This document shows positions 7,273-15,491 of a DNA stretch of 50,962 bases, in pieces. The DNA is from Dethiobacter alkaliphilus (GTDB taxonomy: Bacteria > Bacillota > Dethiobacteria > DTU022 > UBA8154). A program made the position numbers and the translations under genes. Position 1 is the stretch's first letter, and each line of letters starts with the position of its first letter. Below the pieces are notes generated by a model. That model had not been told where the DNA came from. It did no database searches and saw nothing but the letters and a program-made list of their open reading frames with translations. The DNA lies in NCBI GenBank assembly GCA_016841605.1, contig JAENYV010000013.1, positions 1 to 50,962 of the forward strand, written 5' to 3'.

Positions 7273-9546
7273 ATGCGCTGTTATTATTACTCACGGATTG
7301 GACCTGACCGGTTATGCTCCTGCTTTGTTGTCCTGGCGTTTTTAATATCACTGCTTACGGCAACATCAATCGCCTCTGCTTCAACAGTACAGATTCCCGA
7401 TGAGCACCTGCGTGCAGAGATTAAGAATGAACTAAGCCTGGACGAAGCAGAAGATATCACTGACGGGAAGATGCTGGAACTTACATATTTGTATGCCGAC
7501 GATAGCAATATCAGCAATTTAGAGGGATTGCAGTATGCCAGAAATTTGCTGATTGCTGATTTGAGGGATAACGATATTACAGATATAAGTCCTCTTGTCG
7601 AAATTTGCGTTCTGGGCGGTTTTGGTGTGGGAAGCGAACTGACCGGCAGAGTTAAGTTGGAAAACAATTATCTTGACTTGAGCGACTGGTCCCAGAATTT
7701 CAATGATATTCAAAGGTTAATAGACGAAGGAGTTTTAGTGACATATGAACCGCAAAAAAGCCTTACCGAATTTGAAATTACAACCGTAAGCCTGGCTGCG
7801 GCCAAGGTGGGCGAAGCATACACAGCAAAACTGACGGCCATAGGCGGTGTAGAACCTTACGAGTGGTCCGTTACAGCCGGTGTGCTGCCTGCGGGGCTCC
7901 TCCTTGATTACGGAGAGGGCGAAATATCCGGCGTTCCGACGCAAGCGGGTATTTATTCGTTAGCATTAACTGTAACGGATTCTGCAAACGATACAGCTAC
8001 AGAATACTTTATTATAGAAGTTTCTCAGGCTGATTCAGTAACACCTCCACCGACAGCGGATACATTGGCCATTACGACCGATACCATTTTGCCCGGTGCC
8101 TTTAAAGACATTTATTATACCGCCACTCTTGCCGCCCAGGGAGGGACAACTCCCTATAAATGGTATTTGCAAGCAGGCGATCTTCCTGAAGGTATGAATC
8201 TATCGGAGAGCGGCAGATTATCTGGTGAACCGGAAGAAAGCGGTTCCTTTTCCTTCATTATTCGTGTTGACGATGCGAAATATAAAATTCATTCTTCAGG
8301 TTTGACTGCAGCGGAGAGATTTTTTCTTGAAGTTGAAGAGGCTGAAGTTGAAAAACCTCTCATAACCACAAATGCTTTGCCGAAAGCGACAAAAAATACT
8401 ACGTACAGAACAAATCTTTCAGTTATGTTCGGAGAGGCACCTTACACCTGGCAGCTGGAGTCCGGTTCCTTGCCCTCCGGCATCTATTTTAATTCAAACG
8501 GCACAATAACCGGCATTCCTACTGTTGATGGTGTTTTCCCCATTGATGTTCAGGTAACCGATGCATTGGGTTTGACCGCGACAAAAAGCTTTTCCGTAAC
8601 AGTAGAAGTCCCGGATACATTGCAAATTAACACTGTGGAGTTGCCGACAGCCTCCAGGGCAGGTCTTTACCGTGTGCCATTGCAAGCCTCCGGGGGTGAA
8701 GGCACATATCGCTGGAGTTTGCAGGCGGGACGTTTGCCTTCGGGTCTTTCCCTGCTCAGCGAGGGTATGTTGTCCGGAACCACCATGTCCACAGGCAGCT
8801 ACAACTTTAGCGTAAGTGTCAGAGACGGTTCGGGCCATAGTGTTACAAAGGCGCTGAACCTGCGGGTGAAAGATAAAGATGGTATCAACATTCTTACTGA
8901 AAAGCTGCCGTCGCTTCTGCCCGACCGCTCCTGCCTGCAGTATCTGGAGGCCGAAGGAGGGGAGCCGCCCTATACGTGGTCTCTCTTTAGCGGTGAACTT
9001 CCCCGTGGTTTGACTTTGCATAGCAATGGAGTCCTTACCGGTAAGGTACAGGCTGAGGGTGAATATTCCTTTACCTTGCAGGTTTTGGATCAATCAGGGC
9101 TTTTTCAAGAAAAGAGTTATATCTTGACAGTGGGAGATTCTTCTGTGTCAGCGAATTCCCAGTCAGGCAAACAAACGGAAATTCCGGATGCAGTAGAAAC
9201 AGTGCAGGTGTACATTCATGGCCGGCCCCTACAGGCGGATACACCTCCTTTTCTTAAAGAAGGACGAACCTTTTTGCCCCTGCGGGCCATTTTTGAGGCT
9301 ATGAACGCTCAGGTATCCTGGAATGAGGCACTCAGGCAGGCGACAATTAAAAAAGAGAACACAGAAATTATTTTATATGCCGGTAAAAAAGAAGCCAGAC
9401 AAAACGAGAGCCTTGTAAATCTGGACGCTGTCCCCGTTTTGCAAAATGGTCGGCTCATGGTTCCCCTGCGTTTTATTGTAGAGACCCTGGGTGAACAAAT
9501 TCGTTGGGACGATAAAACCCGGGAAGTCTTTATTGGTAATAATTAG
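7273..9546 (+). CDS. Secreted LRR / putative-Ig / copper-amine-oxidase-stalk protein
   Basis: A 757-residue exported protein. The ATG at 7273 is chosen because AGAGGGA precedes it; a TTG 30 bases upstream lacks such a site. After a signal segment at about 10-36 come internalin-like leucine-rich residues (37-160; NISNLEGLQYARNLLIADL and DNDITDISPL). Five He_PIG-type Ig domains begin near 167, 265, 362, 450 and 537, each with the YxW...LPxGL...G.ISG.P pattern. Residues 645-757 form a copper-amine-oxidase N-terminal-like stalk domain (FLPLRAIFEAMNAQVSW, MVPLRFIVETLG). This stalk is common on cell-surface proteins of Clostridia and has no oxidase activity alone. The protein is likely structural or adhesive. 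Confidence 0.85.
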   Translation: MRCYYYSRIGPDRLCSCFVVLAFLISLLTATSIASASTVQIPDEHLRAEIKNELSLDEAEDITDGKMLELTYLYADDSNISNLEGLQYARNLLIADLRDNDITDISPLVEICVLGGFGVGSELTGRVKLENNYLDLSDWSQNFNDIQRLIDEGVLVTYEPQKSLTEFEITTVSLAAAKVGEAYTAKLTAIGGVEPYEWSVTAGVLPAGLLLDYGEGEISGVPTQAGIYSLALTVTDSANDTATEYFIIEVSQADSVTPPPTADTLAITTDTILPGAFKDIYYTATLAAQGGTTPYKWYLQAGDLPEGMNLSESGRLSGEPEESGSFSFIIRVDDAKYKIHSSGLTAAERFFLEVEEAEVEKPLITTNALPKATKNTTYRTNLSVMFGEAPYTWQLESGSLPSGIYFNSNGTITGIPTVDGVFPIDVQVTDALGLTATKSFSVTVEVPDTLQINTVELPTASRAGLYRVPLQASGGEGTYRWSLQAGRLPSGLSLLSEGMLSGTTMSTGSYNFSVSVRDGSGHSVTKALNLRVKDKDGINILTEKLPSLLPDRSCLQYLEAEGGEPPYTWSLFSGELPRGLTLHSNGVLTGKVQAEGEYSFTLQVLDQSGLFQEKSYILTVGDSSVSANSQSGKQTEIPDAVETVQVYIHGRPLQADTPPFLKEGRTFLPLRAIFEAMNAQVSWNEALRQATIKKENTEIILYAGKKEARQNESLVNLDAVPVLQNGRLMVPLRFIVETLGEQIRWDDKTREVFIGNN

Positions 9547-9655
9547 AATCAGAGATTATAAAGCAAGATGGCAATTCTACCTTTTATCCCCTTGGATAAT
9601 ATGTTAAAATTAAAGAAAAATTTTTTAACCCGGGACAATAATGGGAGGTAAAGAG

Positions 9656-11023
9656 ATGAAAGCAAAGCTTAGACTATCCGCCAGTCTGTTGTTGGTATTG
9701 TTCCTTTTAGCAGTAAACCCCTTTTGGGTTGACGCCGCATCTGTGATTACTCTGGAGCGTGCCCTGGAAATGGCCCGGAGCCAGGGTGAAGCTATGCTGC
9801 AGCTAGATTTGGGCAGCGAGCAGGCTTCTTTATCTTTAGATATGATGCGCAGAGAGTTTGGTTTGGGTGCTGTGGGTGTCTCCGACAGCAAGACGCTCAA
9901 AAAAAATATGCAGGCAATGGAGTCTTTAATTGATGAGCGAGTTACAGCTATAAGGCTGCTGGAGGAGAATATTGCCGGTTGGGAGGAACAAAAAGCCTCG
10001 CTTGATTCGGATGAAGCGCAAGAGGACAGCCCTAGTTCCGGTGAGCTGGATATTTTGATCCGGGAGGCAGAGCGGGAAAAGACGGATTATCAGCTGGAAT
10101 TGGATGAAATCAGATTTGCTTATTCCAAAGTGGTGCAACGCTATTATCCCATGAAGGCGCAGGAAGATCTGGCCGACGCCAACCCTAATATGCAGTCGAT
10201 TCAATCCGCTGTTGATGCCACTTCCGATGCCCAGCTTATACAGCCCCGCGTTATTTCATACAATGTTGAGCGCCTCTATCTTTCACTCCAGGAGCTGGGA
10301 GCACAGCAGAACCACCTGAAGGACACGGTGTCAAACCTGCAGAAGATGGTGCGGCGGGAAAAGATTATGCTCGATCTGGGAATGACTACGGCTCTCAGTC
10401 TGGCTACGACGGAAGAAGCCGTTTACCAGACGGAAGAAGGAGTTAAGAACCTGCAAAACACTGGAGAAGAGTTGAGCGCCTCTTTTCGGCGCCTGTTGGG
10501 GCTGCCCCTGGATTTTTCTTTTACACTGTATCCTGCCGAGATGACTGCAGATCTTATTGACGTTGCAGGGATCACGCCTCCCGATTTAACGCAGAGTATT
10601 CTGTATAAGCGAGCGCAAGCCAACGTGCAGGAAAAGATGGAAAATCTGGAGGATACAAGTAAAAGCGACCTTAGAAAATACCGCCTGGCTGAGCTGGAAG
10701 TAGAAGAAGAAGAGTTAAACATGGAGACAACATTAAAAGATTTGCAAACTAACTATACAAATAGCCTTAATGCTCTGCTGCTGGCCCAGAAAACACTGGA
10801 AAATACCCGCATAGGATTGGAAAATGCCCGGGAAACTTTGGATCAGGCTGAACTGAAATATCGTGTAGGCAGTATCGCCGGAGCAGAACTTGAACAAATT
10901 GAACTGGCTTATGACAAAGCCGTACTGGATTATCAAAACGCTTCGGACCAGCACTATCTTGCCTACCAGGCCTACCGCCTGGCCCGTGAAGGCATTTCTG
11001 CTAATGAATCGAAGGAAATGTAA
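9656..11023 (+). CDS. TolC-like (outer membrane efflux family) protein
   Basis: A 455-residue exported protein with a signal peptide at about 1-27 (FLLAVNPFWVDAAS). Long heptad-rich helices fill the rest, with the TolC-family pattern of two half-repeats. The ending (AELKYRVGSIAGAELEQIEL followed by AYDKAVLDYQNA) is typical of the family. TolC proteins form outer-membrane export tunnels in diderm bacteria, whereas members in Firmicutes have less certain roles. The ATG at 9656 has GGAGGT seven bases upstream. No partner efflux pump or adaptor is encoded nearby, so a role in exporting surface polymer or protein is only a possibility. A clear terminator follows the gene. Confidence 0.75.
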   Translation: MKAKLRLSASLLLVLFLLAVNPFWVDAASVITLERALEMARSQGEAMLQLDLGSEQASLSLDMMRREFGLGAVGVSDSKTLKKNMQAMESLIDERVTAIRLLEENIAGWEEQKASLDSDEAQEDSPSSGELDILIREAEREKTDYQLELDEIRFAYSKVVQRYYPMKAQEDLADANPNMQSIQSAVDATSDAQLIQPRVISYNVERLYLSLQELGAQQNHLKDTVSNLQKMVRREKIMLDLGMTTALSLATTEEAVYQTEEGVKNLQNTGEELSASFRRLLGLPLDFSFTLYPAEMTADLIDVAGITPPDLTQSILYKRAQANVQEKMENLEDTSKSDLRKYRLAELEVEEEELNMETTLKDLQTNYTNSLNALLLAQKTLENTRIGLENARETLDQAELKYRVGSIAGAELEQIELAYDKAVLDYQNASDQHYLAYQAYRLAREGISANESKEM

Positions 11024-11067
11024 TACAATGTATTATGTATGTATTACCTTTTTAATACCAATTTCTA

Positions 11068-11096
11068 AAAAAGGGCGATATAAATTCGCCCTTTTT
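11068..11096 (+). terminator. Rho-independent terminator after the TolC-like gene
   Basis: AAAAAGGGCGA (11068-11078) pairs perfectly with TCGCCCTTTTT (11086-11096) around a seven-base loop. The A-tract and T-tract make it potentially bidirectional. It lies 45 bp after the TolC-like stop codon and closes the surface-protein block. Confidence 0.85.
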
Positions 11097-11223
11097 CCAG
11101 AAATTTTCGGTTAACGCTTGTAACCAATAATCTGTACGAATTTCAGCGAGTCCCTGGCTTACTTGTAGAAAATCGGGTAAATTAGGACATGGAAAATACC
11201 AAAAACACAATTTCTTTATTTTA

Positions 11224-11232
11224 TGCTATAAT
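11224..11232 (+). promoter_or_regulatory. Extended -10 promoter candidate for the ligase-TPR gene
   Basis: TGCTATAAT is a consensus extended -10 element, 25 bases before the TTG start at 11258. No good -35 hexamer is visible, which is tolerated at extended -10 promoters. The upstream terminator supports a separate transcription unit. Confidence 0.5.
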
Positions 11233-11257
11233 TGAATGGTAAAAGGAGGGACTGCGC

Positions 11258-14215
11258 TTGGCTAAAAAAACTAATTTATCAAAATCAGCTAATAAAGCTC
11301 CAGCAAAATATTCCGGAAAGAGTTCTCGCGGTGCGGAAAAATCCATTGTAAAGGGCGGCTCCGGTTCAGGCCAAACAGGTTTCTCCCGGTTAACAATTCT
11401 GGACCGGATAAAAGCAGTCAATATTTTCCTTCTGCTCATTCTGATCGCCATTAGTGCCATCATACTCATAGGTCCCTTCCATCGCGGCCTTTTTTTTCAG
11501 GAAGAACTATTGCCGGTGCATGTGCTCAGTTTTGCCTTGTTTTTACTCTGGTGGGTGACAAAAATGCTGCGTCGTGACGGGGCCTTCCTGCAGACACCAC
11601 AGGACTGGTGCATTCTGATCCTGGTCTTTTTCTATTTCCTTTCCATGTTTGGAGCTGTCAACCAGCGCGCCGCGCTAGCAGAGTTTCTCAAGGTTGCCAA
11701 CTACTTTGCCGTTTATCTTATGGTAGCCGATATCTGCCGTCAGCGAGGTCTTTTTTCCATCTTACGTCCTTTGCCAAAATCCGGGCAAAGTTCTGTCTCC
11801 CGGTCCTCCGGGCGTGAGCAAAGCGGTAAAAAACTTTCGTTTTTCCTTGCTGTACAGGCTTTCTTTCAGGATTCAAACCGGGTAGAAAAAGAGCAACCCA
11901 CAGCTGTCCTGATTATTTTTCTACATATTATGTTAGCTTCCGGTGTAGCTGTAGCCCTGGGAGGGCTGGGTACTGCGGCCGGCACCTGGGATCTCCACGG
12001 CGCCTTCATGGACGGTCGTATCACGACTCCTCTCCAGTATGCCAATACAGGAGCAGCTTATGTCATGTCTGCTTACTTCCTGGCCCTCGGTCTGGCTTTT
12101 AACCTGCGCAGGTGGTATCTGCGCCCCCTTTATCTGGCGCCCTCCGCCTTTTTGCTTCTGGCCTTTATTTTTACCTATTCCCGCGGTGCCTGGTTGCTGA
12201 TGCCCTTTTTGGGAGTCCTGTTTATTTTATTGTCTCCTCAAGGCAGCAGGTTAAGGACTTTCCTTTATCTTTCCGTATCCGCGGTTGCTCTTCTGCCCTT
12301 CTTGTTTCCCCTTAACAGCGCTTTTCGGGAAAGTTTATCGGGAGAAGCGTGGGTTTATATGTTTGCAACCGCTCTTTTAATGGTGGCCGGCGGTTATATT
12401 GCCGAATACCTGGCCCGGCTACATCCCAAAGTAAAGATTGCTTTGGGATGTACAGTAGTAGTTATTCTTATGCTGGCCGGCGGTTACCTGCTTCTGAACG
12501 AGCTAAATAAGCCGATTCAACTGCAGACTTCATCCACAGAGCCTCCGGTGGAGCGTTACCTGGAAGAGAGGATCGGAAATATTCGGGGTGATGAAGAATA
12601 TACTTTATCACTGGAAGTCAACGCGGCCGAAGAGCCTCTTGAAAGTGAAAATCCATCTGACTATGCCTGGCGCTTGCTCATTCTCGCCTACGACCTGGAC
12701 GACAACAGTACAGTCCTGTTGGATCAGAAAGAAGGGGCCACTGACAGCTGGGAAGAAAGGGAATTTTCGTTTATTACGGATGCTGAACACAAAAGAGTGG
12801 AAATCCGGCTTTATAATCAATTTCCCGGAACCGGGTTTACTCTTCGTCAGGCAATCCTTTCGGGGGAAGAGAAATCTCAGGAGTTGAATTTCTTTTTGAG
12901 CAGGCTGCTGCCGGATAGCGTCTATATCGGCATCTTTTCCCGCGGTGAAAAGAGTGTAGATTTGCGTTTTGCACATTACAGGGACGCGCTCAAAATTATT
13001 GGGGATTATCCCCTGCTGGGTGTGGGCGGCGGAGGCTGGAGAGCACTCTACCAGGGTTACCAGGACCAGCGTTATTTTACCACAGAGGTGCACAACCACT
13101 ATCTGCAGATTTGGGTCGAGGCCGGTATTTTTGCTTTTTTGGCCTTTGTGGGGATGTGGGTATTTTTCATCCTTTCTTTTCGGCGTAATACTTTCGCTTC
13201 AGGACTTTCTTCGAAAGATCATTCGTCCGGCAGGTCGCTTTACCTTGCCGTTTTCCTTCCGGCGATTTCCATGGCAGCCCACAGTGCTATGGACTTTAAT
13301 CTTTCCCTTGGAGTTGTCAGTATTTTTCTTTTTGCTCTTTTGGGAGCCGGCCGCAGCCTGATGGGAGAAAGGGAAGAACAATTTTGGAACGATTACTTCC
13401 CGCAAAAGATTTCCGCTTTACAAAGTTCATGGCTTATCGGAGTGGTTGGTGTTACTGTTACTTTCATAGTATTTATTTATACTTTTACCCTCTGGCAAGG
13501 TTTTCAAACAGCTGTCCAGGCTTCAAGTTATTCCCAGGGACAGGATCTGAAGACGGCCACGGAGCTTTTCAAGGACGCTGTGGAGAAAGATCCCCTGGAA
13601 CCAACCAACTATGCCAACCTGTCACGGATCTATTTACACATGTCCGACTTTGAGGAAAATGAACAAATTGCTCCGCAGATGCAGCGGGAAGCCCTGGAAA
13701 TGGCCCGGCGCGCTTACGAATTGGAACCTTACAATTCACAGTACAATATGGAATACGGATCCTTGCTTCTAAGACATGGCCAACTGGAGGAAGGATTGGA
13801 GAAGATCGAGCGCATTATTGAACTGCAGCCCTTCCAGGAGGGGAACTATCTCCAGGTAGCAGGGGCTTACCTTTCTGTAGCGGATTACTATTTGGAAAAC
13901 GAGAAAGACGAGGAAAATAGGGAAAATGGTCAGATAAACAGTACGGCAGAGATCTATCTCCGTAAAGTCCTGGATTTAGAAGAGAAAATGAAACAGTTTT
14001 GCGAGCATGCCGCACCGCTCAATTTTTCCCTGGGGCGTGCCGCTCTGCTCCTGGAAGACTACACTGCTGCAGAAAATTATTTAACCCAAGTACAGGAAAA
14101 TGATGCCGCATATATGGATGCTATCAGGCACTTGCTGTACCTTTACCAGAAAACAGAGAGATGGGAAGATGCAGCAAATATACAGGAAATAATCTCTACG
14201 AAGGAAAAAGAATAA
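11258..14215 (+). CDS. O-antigen ligase/polymerase family membrane protein with C-terminal TPR domain
   Basis: A 985-residue integral membrane protein. It starts at a TTG with AAGGAGGG seven bases upstream. A basic Ser/Lys-rich N-terminus of about 50 residues precedes roughly a dozen membrane segments. The Wzy_C-type signature EVHNHYLQIWVEAGIFAF falls at about 610-627, after GVGGGGWRALY. Enzymes of this family move undecaprenyl-linked glycans onto an acceptor (lipid A, glycan end or protein) outside the membrane. Residues about 415-560 form a hydrophilic, beta-rich insert in an external loop. Residues 762-985 are TPR-like helices. In Gram-positive S-layer glycan loci a protein of this family is the oligosaccharyltransferase; that role here is inference from the adjacent glycan cluster. 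Confidence 0.82.
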   Translation: MAKKTNLSKSANKAPAKYSGKSSRGAEKSIVKGGSGSGQTGFSRLTILDRIKAVNIFLLLILIAISAIILIGPFHRGLFFQEELLPVHVLSFALFLLWWVTKMLRRDGAFLQTPQDWCILILVFFYFLSMFGAVNQRAALAEFLKVANYFAVYLMVADICRQRGLFSILRPLPKSGQSSVSRSSGREQSGKKLSFFLAVQAFFQDSNRVEKEQPTAVLIIFLHIMLASGVAVALGGLGTAAGTWDLHGAFMDGRITTPLQYANTGAAYVMSAYFLALGLAFNLRRWYLRPLYLAPSAFLLLAFIFTYSRGAWLLMPFLGVLFILLSPQGSRLRTFLYLSVSAVALLPFLFPLNSAFRESLSGEAWVYMFATALLMVAGGYIAEYLARLHPKVKIALGCTVVVILMLAGGYLLLNELNKPIQLQTSSTEPPVERYLEERIGNIRGDEEYTLSLEVNAAEEPLESENPSDYAWRLLILAYDLDDNSTVLLDQKEGATDSWEEREFSFITDAEHKRVEIRLYNQFPGTGFTLRQAILSGEEKSQELNFFLSRLLPDSVYIGIFSRGEKSVDLRFAHYRDALKIIGDYPLLGVGGGGWRALYQGYQDQRYFTTEVHNHYLQIWVEAGIFAFLAFVGMWVFFILSFRRNTFASGLSSKDHSSGRSLYLAVFLPAISMAAHSAMDFNLSLGVVSIFLFALLGAGRSLMGEREEQFWNDYFPQKISALQSSWLIGVVGVTVTFIVFIYTFTLWQGFQTAVQASSYSQGQDLKTATELFKDAVEKDPLEPTNYANLSRIYLHMSDFEENEQIAPQMQREALEMARRAYELEPYNSQYNMEYGSLLLRHGQLEEGLEKIERIIELQPFQEGNYLQVAGAYLSVADYYLENEKDEENRENGQINSTAEIYLRKVLDLEEKMKQFCEHAAPLNFSLGRAALLLEDYTAAENYLTQVQENDAAYMDAIRHLLYLYQKTERWEDAANIQEIISTKEKE

Positions 14216-14274
14216 GGGGATCGCGGGGACGGTTCCGCTGATCACCTGAGGATCACCGGAACCGTCCCCGCGAT
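14216..14274. repeat. Palindromic GGGGACGGTTCC element, copy 1
   Basis: The 17-bp arm 14220-14236 (ATCGCGGGGACGGTTCC) is perfectly matched in reverse complement at 14258-14274. An inner TGATC/GATCA stem extends the hairpin. It begins directly after the TAA of the ligase-TPR gene and could act as its terminator. A second copy lies at 15176-15269. Confidence 0.85.
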
Positions 14275-14345
14275 AAAAGAGGAGAATTACAATCGTTAAC
14301 TGTGGATATCGGACAGCCGGCCTTTAGCCCGGTGTTTTTAAATAG

Positions 14346-14774
14346 CTAAAGAAAGGGATTTACAACTTTAATATTTTCATACAATTGATTTGGGTTGAGA
14401 TCTTCCGTCCAAATCATTTTACAATGCAATGCTTTAGCACTGCAAATGATCATGGAATCCCAGAAAGAAAGCCTATTGCGTTGTTGAATATCAATAGCAT
14501 CCGAAATGCTTTCCAGTCCTGGGATATGAAGTCTCCAACAGCCAAAGTCCGCTATCAAACGGCCTGTTATCTCCGGTGATAATGGTTTTGGGATTTTTAA
14601 AGTCAAATTAACATAAAGCTCCTGTAATACCTGCATACTTAAACACCCCAGTCCTGATTTCCATAAATCAGTGAGCAAGGACTTGGCCCGGTTTTGTTTT
14701 TTAGTATCGGAAAAATCATAGGCATAAATAATAATATTTGTATCTACGAATTGTAAACCTTTATTCTCTGGCAT
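14346..14774 (-). CDS. vapC: PIN-domain RNase toxin (VapC-like)
   Basis: A 142-residue PIN-domain protein, probably a type II toxin endoribonuclease. The first acidic residue lies in QFVDTNIIIYAYD (residues 8-20). A conserved Glu sits in LQELYVNLT, and the C-terminal acidic cluster in SFWDSMIICSAKAL and WTEDLN. All four expected acidic positions seem present, so the enzyme should be active. Its start overlaps the last 14 bases of the antitoxin gene, indicating translational coupling. Toxin-antitoxin pairs normally repress their own promoter. The pair lies between two copies of a palindromic element. Confidence 0.85.
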   Translation of the reverse strand: MPENKGLQFVDTNIIIYAYDFSDTKKQNRAKSLLTDLWKSGLGCLSMQVLQELYVNLTLKIPKPLSPEITGRLIADFGCWRLHIPGLESISDAIDIQQRNRLSFWDSMIICSAKALHCKMIWTEDLNPNQLYENIKVVNPFL

Positions 14775-15006
14775 GGATATCTTCTCTTTTCCAATGTATA
14801 TTGCCTTTTAGCCCCAAGTTGAAACCGTTTTCCATGCCGTGTAGTTGCCTGGCCTTTGCCTTTTCATACGATTCTTCTTTTTCGACAATTTCTTCAAGTG
14901 CTTTTGTTAAAAGACCTGAAAGAGAAGTTTGTTTATCAATAGCAATATGTTTTGCCTTTTTCAAGATAATTTTGGGAATAGAAATAGTTACGTTTTGATT
15001 TTCCAA
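14761..15006 (-). CDS. vapB: Ribbon-helix-helix-type antitoxin partnering the PIN toxin
   Basis: An 81-residue protein. Its N-terminal part NVTISIPKIILKKAKHIA matches the beta-strand/helix pattern of ribbon-helix-helix DNA-binding antitoxins; the C-terminal half is charged and probably wraps the toxin. It starts at a TTG (15006) with GGAGGTG six bases upstream, which is better than any ATG choice. It is the first gene of the pair and overlaps the toxin gene by 14 bases. A good promoter with direct repeats between -35 and -10 lies directly upstream, consistent with autoregulation. Confidence 0.75.
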   Translation of the reverse strand: MENQNVTISIPKIILKKAKHIAIDKQTSLSGLLTKALEEIVEKEESYEKAKARQLHGMENGFNLGLKGNIHWKREDIHARE

Positions 15007-15028
15007 TTATTTCACCTCCACGTAAATA

Positions 15029-15057
15029 AGTATATCACGTTTTACACGTTTAAACAA
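15029..15057 (-). promoter_or_regulatory. vapBC promoter with direct-repeat operator
   Basis: On the minus strand, TTGTTT (15057-15052) and TATACT (15034-15029) are separated by exactly 17 bases. The spacer contains two direct AAACGTG repeats, a plausible binding site for the ribbon-helix-helix antitoxin. The vapB TTG start is 22 bases downstream. Confidence 0.55.
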
Positions 15058-15142
15058 GCGCTAATTATTATTAGATAGCGTTTACAATATTTTATTTGCT
15101 TAAAACTTTATTCTTTATACTACATTTTCTATTTCATCCTTA

Positions 15143-15174
15143 TTGACATATATTTTCCGGGTATATGCTATAAC
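15143..15174 (+). promoter_or_regulatory. Possible promoter reading into palindromic element copy 2
   Basis: TTGACA (15143-15148) is a perfect -35 box, and TGCTATAAC (15166-15174) is a good extended -10. The 20-base spacing is too long for a standard promoter, so the extended -10 may act alone. A transcript would begin with the palindrome at 15176-15269. Confidence 0.3.
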
Positions 15175-15175
15175 A

Positions 15176-15269
15176 GGGGATCGCGGGGACGGTTCCGTTG
15201 ATTACGTAATCCCCTGTCTTTCTCCTGGTGATCATGCGGAGGATCGTGGGAATCGTCCCCGCGATCCCC
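15176..15269. repeat. Palindromic GGGGACGGTTCC element, copy 2
   Basis: The 21-bp arm 15176-15196 and its reverse complement 15249-15269 differ at one position (GGAATCGT in place of GGAACCGT). The central part is about 52 bases, longer than in copy 1 at 14216. The shared arm sequence and different centres suggest a dispersed repeat family. No transposase is encoded in the window. Confidence 0.85.
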
Positions 15270-15394
15270 GATCTTATACCAAACCTGCTAAAAGAACGTT
15301 CCTTCGAGAGAAGTTTTTAAATTTTAAGAAGGAAAAGAACTTTTTCTGTCGAATTTGTTTTATATTGTAAGTAAAATTAAAGTGTTAAAAGTGT

Positions 15395-15408
15395 TATAAT
15401 GTTATAAT
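15395..15408 (+). promoter_or_regulatory. Two adjacent TATAAT boxes upstream of the glycan locus
   Basis: TATAAT occurs at 15395-15400 and again at 15403-15408. Either could be a -10 element for the transcript that begins with the sugar transferase gene at 15492. No clear -35 box is placed at 17 bases from either. Confidence 0.35.
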
Positions 15409-15491
15409 GGTGTTAATTTAATTTATATGATGTTTCGTAAAGGTTATTATTAAGCCGACGATAAAAATGTTATTTTTTTCTCTCCTTAAGC

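Larger units (their letters stand above)
15007..15491. other. 485-bp divergent spacer between vapB and the glycan locus
   Basis: No gene is visible. The spacer holds the vapB promoter on the minus strand (15029-15057), a possible plus-strand promoter (15143-15174), palindromic element copy 2 (15176-15269) and two adjacent TATAAT boxes (15395-15408) before the first glycan gene. Confidence 0.6.

Noticed and set aside
8494-9093. 199-codon antisense ORF within the LRR/Ig protein gene
   Set aside because: It lies opposite a clearly modular, conserved protein; composition and lack of a ribosome-binding site mark it as a frame shadow.
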